A stretch of DNA of 25,669 bases from contig JADNYJ010000449.1 in assembly GCA_015501075.1 (NCBI GenBank), positions 1-25,669 on the forward strand, read 5' to 3'. Of this stretch, positions 18,246 through 25,669 are shown in pieces (position 1 is the stretch's first letter; every line of letters begins with the position of its first letter). This DNA is from Gymnopilus junonius. Taxonomy: Eukaryota; Basidiomycota; Agaricomycetes; Agaricales; Galerinaceae. Both the position numbers and the translations under genes were made by a program. The notes under the pieces are model-generated. The model was not told the DNA's origin and did no database searches. It was given only the letters and a program-made list of their open reading frames with translations.

Positions 18246-19557
18246 TTAGGGGGCTTTCGAGTACAATATTTTACCATTCTTCGAGAATTTCTCGATTACT
18301 TTCTGCCCACCATCCCGAGATAAAACCCAAGTCACAAACTCTTTGCTGATACTCTCATTGCCAGGCAAGGGTTCTTTTCCGCACAACAGATGAGCTGGGT
18401 TGAGTAAAGGGTCGTCAGCATCGTCACTGCCCATTTTGAATATCTTCAGCGTAGAAGTTATCGATTTGGGAGCGTCCAGCCATGCTCCTTTGTCAATTAA
18501 GGTGTATTCAGAGAGAAGAGAAGCTGCCTGCAATGCCTCACGTGGAAAGCGGGGATATTGATGGTACCATTTCGAGTAATCGAGCGCCCAAGGAACCTAA
18601 GATAACAAGGATGCACGTTAATGAAGATTATAAGACCGAGGATGTCTAGTTACCTGTCCAATGGTGGCGAATATTAAACTCTCTTTGATATTGGTAGCGC
18701 TCTTGTCAAACCGGGACAAGAATCGAGTAGGCGGGCGACTTTCTGGAAGGGTCTGGAGAGAAAGAAATGAACGCAAACGGCAATCTAGTTGAAGACGACT
18801 GAGAACAGAAGACCTCTTACTGCGACGTCAGCGTTTCCGCAGGAAGCAATTTTACTGAACATTGTAAGGATGTCGTCTTCGTCTGCCAATCCGGCTGGAT
18901 TAGATTTTGGTCCAACCAACATAAAATGATCCTACATGATAAAAAATCAATCAAAGATGAAAACTGGCTTTTTTAACCACTCAAACTCACCCTAAATGCA
19001 TAAACACACTTAGTGGCCTGCCCTGCGCGCATGACCCGGGCTTCGGCAGCTGGATTATAAGTCAAGGCGACGTCCACATCTCCAGCAGACAAAAACGCAA
19101 GGCTTTCAGTCGTGTCGCCCATGTACCACGCCACCTGAACAAAGAATAAGATGGCATGTTTAGTCAAGTGGCAAAATTAACATTATTGTAAGGAGAGATA
19201 GAGGTTTACCTGGAAAGGCCGGTGCCCTTTCACAACCATGTGCTGAATGAATGCATCTGCCCAAGCTTGGACTAGACCGGTCTGGCCAGCGCCACCGTTC
19301 GCGATACGTAACCTGATGCCACTCCCTTTTGAATGGTCATACCCTCCGTCATAAATGGCGCGTGGTTTGGTCGAGCCTGTGGAGGAAGAGGTTGAAAAAT
19401 GGGTCTCTTCAGTCTCGATAGAATTCAGGTCATCCTTTGTATCGTCGAAGCCAAGGGGACAGTGGGGCAACTTAGCCGTCTTGTCCGTATCCTCGGCCTG
19501 TGAGGACCAGCGGTCTTTCTTGCGAAAGAGACAGGCAAGGAATTTGAAGATTGACAT
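18246..19557 (-). CDS. TupA-like periplasmic-binding-fold protein (tungstate/molybdate-type)
   Basis: Exons 19210-19557, 18991-19134, 18821-18931, 18654-18752 and 18246-18596 all meet in phase 0. Introns are 75, 59, 68 and 57 nt, and the protein has 350 residues. After a variable N-terminus (MSIFKFLACLFRKKDRW, Ser/Thr-rich to about residue 80) comes RLRIANGGAGQTGLVQAWAD, then WYMGDTTESLAFLSAGDVDV and LTYNPAAEARV. Next are FRDHFMLVGPKSNPAG, KSATNIKES, VPWALDYSKWYHQY and DPLLNPAHLL. These are blocks of the substrate-binding protein family of bacterial tungstate ABC transporters, found in many fungi as a stand-alone protein. No ABC permease or ATPase is nearby, so its role and ligand in fungi are unknown. 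The N-terminus is hydrophobic for only about 10 residues, so secretion is uncertain. An in-frame Met 11 codons upstream (19590) is an alternative start. Confidence 0.85.
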
Positions 19558-21493
19558 GATGACGTCGCGGAAGAGTGTTGGTGGCCGCAAAGGATGGAAA
19601 GCTCGAAGTTATATGGACTCAGAGTTGATCGCGTGTCTGAAAAGGTGAGGTCCCAAGTCAATACATACATTAGGTCCGTAGGCGATGTGTGATCTCGTGT
19701 CGACGGAGGGCGCCGTTCTTGATTGTTTTGGATGGTCTCTTGGTCTTACAAAAGGACAGACACTTAGACGTAAGTTGTCATCACGACAGGCAAGGAAGGA
19801 CAAATTTCAGAATGGTGACCGGTGACCCTTGACTGAAAAGATAGAGCTTCTGAACTTCAAGATTTGGTCAAAGGCATTTGGGTGACTGACGCCTGACCAG
19901 GCGGTGTGACTCCTTTTTCCAGGGACCTACCAGCATTGACCACTATTCTCCTAAGCCTACGGCTGCAGGGTCGCGTACAATGGGGTTTATTAGGAAGTCC
20001 CTTAGCCTCATTTTGGGATCGCTGCAAGATCTTGGCGCATGACCTGGGTACGAACTCACTATTAGACAGCGGCGAGAAAGACTAATGGCAGAATCATACT
20101 GAAGATAGGTAGATGGGGCCCCATGAAATCAGACACGTTGACGTTGGGGAGGAACTTTCGAAGGTCTGTGAGTATAGAAAAGACTAGAGAAATTTCATTC
20201 AACATCTTCCGATTCCGATCACACGAAAGAGAGAATCGAAGCAAAAGTCATTCCTAACTTGAGACCTTGCCGATGGTTCCGATAGAGTTTCGACATGCTA
20301 TTACGAGGATGATTGCATGGACAAAGGCGAGGCGATATTGGCATAGGTGTAAACAATTCATGGTTCCTAGCCGAACGAAACCCTGCATACCCAGTAATAG
20401 CATGAGTAGCCTTATTTCGAGGCTCGAACTTTAAAAGCCAGTAAGTTGGAACCACGGACTGCTGGGCTGGGTCAGTTTCTCTGTCGTTCTATTTTTGCAA
20501 TTCCCTCCTGTTCGTTTTAATCAGATAAAAGGATCTGCCCTGATCTGCCCGAGGCGGCAGGCAGGCGATGCCGCAGGGGAAAGACATATGTGATCGTCCT
20601 CGAGGACAAGATTCGACATGTTCTATATCTTTCCCGATGCCACGGAGTCATAAAGGTTTATGGATGCATGGTGAGTCTCACCTAGCCAGCCTTCAGGAGA
20701 ATGCAAGGTCTCCGTGGTGGGAAACTACTATTGCAGAAGCTCCCTGCAATTTAGGTTTCTCCGGCTGTCTCTGATAAGAAACGAAAAAAGAAGGCTTGTG
20801 TTCTTTACCGAACTAAAATAATTTAGGGTGTCAAACATTGCGTTTGGTTGAGGTAAAAGTCGAATGGGAATCGACTTACAGACGCTTAAGCACCACTTAA
20901 ACCACTGACCCCGCTCTTCTTCTTGAGAACACAGATCCTGCGTTAAATCCCCTATTCAAATTGAACGAGGAAGTCGGACAGTGCATGATCGGGTATTTCC
21001 TTCCAAACAAGGTCTATTGAATGGTGTGGGCTCAGCGGCCCGACTACACCCTATGAATTGAACCTGATGTTGGGTAGAGCAAGCACTTCGAGTTGTGTCA
21101 ATAGATCCTTCCTTCATGCAATGAGTCCCTCCAGGCTGATATGTCTGGGCATCCTTTCGTGGCCGCATGAGGGGTATTCAAATGCAACGTTGTTGAAATG
21201 TTCATGAGGGAGCATCATCGGCAAAATTAACTCGTCCACGGAGTTTTGAGCTGAGCGTCCCGGTCGATCCAAAATTAATGGAAGTCAACGTTTCAGTCAC
21301 CATTCGGAGGACAGCTTGAACGTTCGGAGAAGATCCATTGAATTAGTGATATCTATGAGGAAGCGAACGATAACAGCGAACTGGGTGCGTCAGGCAGACC
21401 ATGGTGTATGGCTCATCAGAATGATAAGATGAAAAGAGATCATGAAATGCCTCATTTAATTTTTCGAACAGATACAGAGTTCAGCTCAAGGTC
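19558..21493. other. Gene-poor 1.9-kb interval
   Basis: I find no gene I can support. Open frames of 60-78 codons occur (for example 20062-20244 -, 20568-20774 +, 20956-21168 -). None shows a recognisable motif, good splice continuity or repetition. No tRNA could be folded by eye. The interval contains the upstream region of the TupA-like gene and the 3' end of the Rpp30 gene. Confidence 0.4.
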
Positions 21494-22799
21494 CTACAGT
21501 CCCTCCTGGTTTAGCTTTCGTTTCTTCTTCTTCCCTGAGACTGCGCCTGCACCTGGAGGCTGGGGTGTGGTACTTGACGGACCGAGCGCGTTATCCTGTG
21601 ATCGTTTTGATGGAACTCGTAGTTGACCTTGAACACCTTTGTTGGCGTCAGCCATCGTAGAGACTGACGAAGGTTCGGGATCCTCGTCCATGGGTTGGTC
21701 TGGGGTGACGCGAGGGGAAGACGAAGTGTGTGGGATGATGACTTTGGGTTCCGAAAGAACCGCCCTGTATGTCTTTCGCGTTTCTAGAATGGAAATATAA
21801 GAGTTTGTTGAAGAGGCTTCACAGCTCACATACCAGCTCGTATAATTAACGATTTTGGAGTTTTGGCAAACGCGTCATGAGCAGCATCTTGGGCTAGTCC
21901 AAGTACATGGATCCTGAAAGGTCATTGAGAAAACGAAGAAAGGAGAAAAAAATGGGGCTAACAAGTTGGAAATATCTCGTGGAGGCCGCACATCAGCCTC
22001 TGCAACTACACCACCGCTGATTATCAGGCCCTTTCCCTTCGTTACGCGGATAAGCTCCCTCGTGGAGGACCACCAGTTGCGCTTAGCGCCTGACCCACTC
22101 TCAGCTGCGTTCGCATCGATGAGAACAGCGTCATTCTCTCCTCCAAGGGCGCCAACATAATTAATTTCGAAGACGGCACCGTTCTTTATCGCACTGCGGA
22201 TAAGGGTGTGTTTCAGGTGATAGGGCAGTCTTGGTAGGGTCAATGGAAGGGAAATTATATGGGCTGTGAGCGGAGATGGCTGACTGTGTGTGAGACAGGC
22301 CTGGGAAAAGGTGTTGTGCGTCGTTGGGACGAGGGCAATGAGGTCGTATCTGTTGAATAAGGAAACGCTTGCGTTGATCTAGGGTTCGGGTTCCAATAAA
22401 TTCAGCTTCTGAAGGGAATCATAACTTACAAGACCAAAGCCTTTCTCGCTTTCAGCATCCAGAATGATGTTCAACCTTTTCAGGTAAACAATTCCCGGTC
22501 TTGTTCGCAGTCGACTGAGGAGACTATCCAAAAAATTGACATGCGTCTTGGGATCGACTTTTTTGTTGACTGTTTGAGATAGACCAATGACAGAATATCC
22601 TACTTCAAATTGCTCAGTAAGATATCAAGAGGTTTGAAGTCCACTAACAGTGAACCAAAAGATCTATCCGCCCTTCAATTGTAGATATTTCGGCAGGTGT
22701 CCATGATACCGTTGGTTCCTGCTGAGGCTGCTTTCCCTTCTTTGATATGTTTTGCTTTTGAGCCGCCTTCTGTACGGGGATGTTAAGGTCAAAATACAT
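21494..22799 (-). CDS. RPP30: RNase P/MRP protein subunit Rpp30/Rpp1
   Basis: This is a protein subunit of nuclear RNase P and RNase MRP, which process the 5' ends of tRNA precursors and pre-rRNA. Exons 22649-22799, 22430-22602, 21963-22378, 21834-21913 and 21494-21783 give 369 residues. Introns are 46, 51, 49 and 50 nt. The start MYFDLNIPV is the usual fungal start. LGYSVIGLSQ, then LNIILDAESEKGFGLINASV, RYDLIALVPT, IISLPLTLPRLPYHLKH, GAVFEINYVGALGG, LIISGGVVAEADVRPPRDIS and ETRKTYRAVLSEP are typical blocks of the TIM-barrel-like fold. A low-complexity tail ends basic (GKKKKRKLNQ), a likely nuclear/nucleolar signal. Intron 1 uses a GAAG acceptor, which restores the conserved LGYS. A Met 10 codons further up (22829) is less likely. 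The gene diverges from the CtIP/Sae2 gene. Confidence 0.92.
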
Positions 22800-23041
22800 G
22801 GCCGCTTGGAGCTGGCAGTGAGGGGACAAGAAAAGGTTCGATTGCGTGACTAGAATTGACGAATGTGGCAGTATGCAACATTCACGTGTTTGTGACCAAC
22901 CGCCAAGGCACGGTCACGAGCGTGGATATTTGCTGACTGCCGACTCCGGTCTTCTTACTGTCCTCCTCTGACTTACTGCTTTCAACTCACGGCGTTGATG
23001 ACGCTCAGGGAAAGTGTGGATAACGGGCATCAATATCTATT
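22800..23041. promoter_or_regulatory. Divergent promoter region, RPP30 and CtIP/Sae2 genes
   Basis: Only 242 bp separate the two start codons, so the promoters must overlap. A CACGTG E-box is present at 22883-22888. No clear TATA box is seen on either side, in keeping with housekeeping genes. Co-regulation is an inference. Confidence 0.6.
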
Positions 23042-25444
23042 ATGACCTCGACTTACTCTAGCTCTTCCCTGCGGGAAAGGGACCAAATAATCCACGAGAA
23101 ATACAAGAAGGAAATCAAGGACCTTGAAACCAAAATCCAGAGGATCAAATATACTGCTGATGAGACTTCCAAGAATTTATTCGATGCCCAGAACCGCGGT
23201 CGTAGACTGGCTGGGTCCTTGGGATTTCATGACACGTATGACGCGCAGGTCGCCATTGATTCGTCAGATTCCAATCTGACGTACCGGGAGTGCCTTGATC
23301 GTCTTCGAGAGACAGAGGCTAATCTAGCCTTTGAGAAGAAGGAGGTTCTGCTGTTACGATTCAAGCTGCGCAATGTTGAACGGGAGAATAAGAGATTGGC
23401 TCTGGAAAAGCGGTACGTTGTTCGAAGCGTTGTTTATTATACCCTATTGACTTCTCTCTTTCTAGAGAGTTGGAGGAACGATACGACGACCTGAGGGACA
23501 GGAAATTCCGTGCCACCGAACATTTTAAGAAGGACTACCAGAAGTGGAAACGTGTCAACCTTTGGCTTTTTGGAGACGAAGACGTGGCCAAGGCATTTGG
23601 GAAGACGGCACAAGAGCTATTCGGCGAAGAACTTCCAAAGAAACAGAAGAGGGCGTTCGAACTGAGTGGTGGCCCAAATCTTACTGATGGTATGCTTTCT
23701 TTCCTTGTTTTCTTCTCCTTTCTCACTGCCGGCACGTAAGATTATTTCCCGGCTAGTCTTTTAACAAGTCCACGGAAGCCTGCTCCTTCTGTTACTCCAG
23801 GCCCTGGAGCGTCCACGGACGACAAGGAAAATGAAGGAACGCCTGCGTCAGAGCGCAAGACGTTAAAGCCTCAGCCTGCCAGTTCTGTCGCACCATCTCA
23901 AAGTCCCCTGTCGTCCGCAAAAGCAACTTCGCGAGTGCCACTACGCGATTCTCCCTTGTCATCTGTGACAAATGTGGTTGCTCCGTCATCCTCGCCGACA
24001 GTTTTTCTAACCAGCTTGACAACTGCTGCTGCGAAGGCTCCTACAGCTGCTTCTACGACCCGTGCTCCGCTTTCTTTTAAACCCATTACTCCTCCTCGTG
24101 TTACCAATAAGTCGTAGTAAGCGTTGCGCATAATTTTTACTTCTAATGCACTGAAGTCTAACTCTCAATGCAGCTATACTGTTAGTCCTATTAATACCAA
24201 GCCAAACGATACCCTGCTCAGCTCTTCTCCATCAATACCACGAAGACTCAACTACTCATCAGAAACAGAAGACGACTCGCAAGGTGTGCCTACTCGCTTT
24301 GTTTACCAACACGCACTTATACCACCGTAGCTATACTTTTACCATCAACTAATCCTCGGACGGGCCAACCTGTATTTTTCAAAGTACCAGCTCCGCCACC
24401 CAAGGCAGACACCAGCCGTCTTGTCAACTCCGCTCTGAACACCCCCCAATCCGACCTCTCGTCTCGTCCTTTACTTACCCAAAGCGAACCAGGACCCAAG
24501 CGAAGTTTACCCTTGAAACCCGTGCCACTTTCTGACCACGATAGAGAATCGGGCAGGCCTGCCAAAATGCGCCGAATTAGCGACAGTGGCTATGATCGTT
24601 CAGCCAATTCTTCTGCCACAACAGCGTCTTCCAATTCAACATCTGAACCACGGCCTCGAACAACAGAGATTATTTCCACGAGGAAGGGTAAAGAACGCGA
24701 GAATATGGATGATACCGCCACGCCTTTAACGAGGAATAAGGGACAGAAACGTCTTGATGATTATTCTGTATTCAAAGGACGGGGTCGGTATGGCAAGGAT
24801 GCGCAGGATCAAAACAAGTGAGTTTTCTGCTTTTGAATTTGGTTTTGTAAACTTAAATGAATGTGACTACTCAGGACAACTATTAATGCATTATTTACTA
24901 TCGACCCAGCGCAGAACGGCGGAGTACCTTACCAGTACGATGAGGTTGTGCGAAGCAAAGAAGCAAGGCGCAAAATGGACGCTGGAGACTGTGAATGCTG
25001 TCGCGAGGTATTTCGTTTTCTTCGACAGTTTGACAGGCTTTTAACTCAACGCTTTATTTTTTGTTTCAGTACTACGAAAACGTCGGGCCTCTTCCAAGCC
25101 GGCTACAAGCACCTCTATGGCGTTCACCCACGTCCTCTCCGGCGAGATCATGTCCGCACCACCCAGCAAAAAATAACGGGGTAGATATGAATAACCGGAC
25201 CTCGCCAAGCGCTTCAAGAGCCGCCCGCCGTCGTTCTGATATCGAATCGCACAAGAAAGCAATTTCAAGGCACCGACACACGTGGGCGCGTGCGGCGACT
25301 CCACCTGGGTATTGGGAGATTGGCTTCCCGAATACACAGCAGGTTTTAGGTATCAATGAGAAGGCGAAGGAGATGCATCAGAGGAAGAAGGATCAGATTG
25401 AGAGGGAGGCGGAGAGAGAGGGCACGCGTTATAGGAAGAAATGA
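23042..25444 (+). CDS. SAE2: CtIP/Sae2/Ctp1-family DNA-end-resection factor
   Basis: Members activate the Mre11-Rad50-Nbs1/Xrs2 nuclease to start resection of DNA double-strand breaks and remove protein-blocked or hairpin ends. Seven exons (23042-23412, 23466-23689, 23801-24116, 24174-24283, 24331-24817, 24875-25007 and 25070-25444) sum to 2016 bp, or 671 residues. The N-terminus is a charged coiled coil (about residues 10-150, e.g. EKYKKEIKDLETKIQRIKY), as expected for the oligomerisation region. The middle is long, Ser/Pro/Thr-rich and probably disordered, with SP/TP sites for CDK-type control. The conserved C-terminal domain has VVRSKEARRKMDAGDCECC (Cys542, 544, 545), then YYENVGPLP, and HKKAISRHRHTWARAATPPG with YWEIGFPNTQ at residues 608-637. 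The RHR plus TPP-G-W/Y-FP signature is diagnostic of the family. Length is close to other filamentous-fungal members and shorter than human CtIP. A possible polyadenylation signal follows at 25582. Confidence 0.92.
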
Positions 25445-25581
25445 GCTTGCCTGCGGGCGGTGTCTAGAGAATGTTACTAAGCAAGGTGCGGGCGCCGGGT
25501 GGGGGTACGACTGGTGGTTTGCGTCATTCCGTATGTGAAGTTATGGCGTCGCTGTGGTACGCTATAAGCCCGTCTTTAGAC

Positions 25582-25587
25582 AATAAA
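25582..25587 (+). terminator. Possible polyadenylation signal of the CtIP/Sae2 gene
   Basis: AATAAA lies 138 bp past the stop codon. Fungal signals are loose, so this is only suggestive. Confidence 0.35.
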
Positions 25588-25669
25588 CATATGCTGTGGC
25601 TTATGTATGTGAGCCATAATAGCTTTTCAACATGCACTCAGTTGTTTTACTTGGCCTTCCGGTTAATGG

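Noticed and set aside
19355..19648. Plus-strand 97-codon open frame
   Set aside because: It is antisense to exon 1 of the TupA-like gene, whose splicing and motifs are well supported.
22381..22398. GGTTCGGGTTCC-like sequence resembling a tRNA B box
   Set aside because: It lies in an intron of the Rpp30 gene, with no A box at the right distance and no cloverleaf by eye.

Overview
The window looks like nuclear DNA of an agaric-type basidiomycete. The evidence is compact multi-exon genes with many 46-66 nt GT-AG introns, a moderate base composition, an F-box/leucine-rich family typical of mushrooms, and fungus-type housekeeping genes. All gene models were assembled by hand from splice signals and reading-frame continuity. 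No search or expression data were available.

The window has two halves. The left half (about 1-13.4 kb) is a decaying, repeatedly duplicated accessory region. A short beta-carbonic anhydrase gene with its flanks occurs three times on the minus strand. Two copies are intact (1509-2248 and 7917-8662) and one is a truncated pseudogene (about 3664-4015). A larger duplicated block carries two membrane-protein genes, called A and B here. They are fairly well preserved at 12274-13213 and 10545-11630, but at 5643-6510 they survive only as a deleted, fused remnant. Other fragments are mixed in: a phospholipid flippase piece (about 7205-7475), a promoter plus first exon of an F-box gene (6515-7233, source-like copy at 15993-16598), a 78-bp transposon-like insertion (9358-9435) and a 91-bp tandem duplication (8939-9118).

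The right half (13.9-25.4 kb) is mostly single-copy and well preserved. It holds a hemerythrin-domain protein with a probable mitochondrial leader (13874-14822, +), an F-box/LRR-type gene broken by two frameshifts in A5 runs (15233-16200, -), a secreted protein of a fungal family (17010-17993, +), a TupA-like periplasmic-binding-fold protein (18246-19557, -), the RNase P/MRP subunit Rpp30/Rpp1 (21494-22799, -) and a CtIP/Sae2/Ctp1 DNA-end-resection factor (23042-25444, +). The last two diverge from a 242-bp shared intergenic region.

I see no obvious operon-like or metabolic cluster. The most interesting system is the carbonic anhydrase amplification: two apparently functional, diverged paralogs, one with an altered residue inside the zinc motif, embedded in sequence where almost everything else duplicated with them has decayed.
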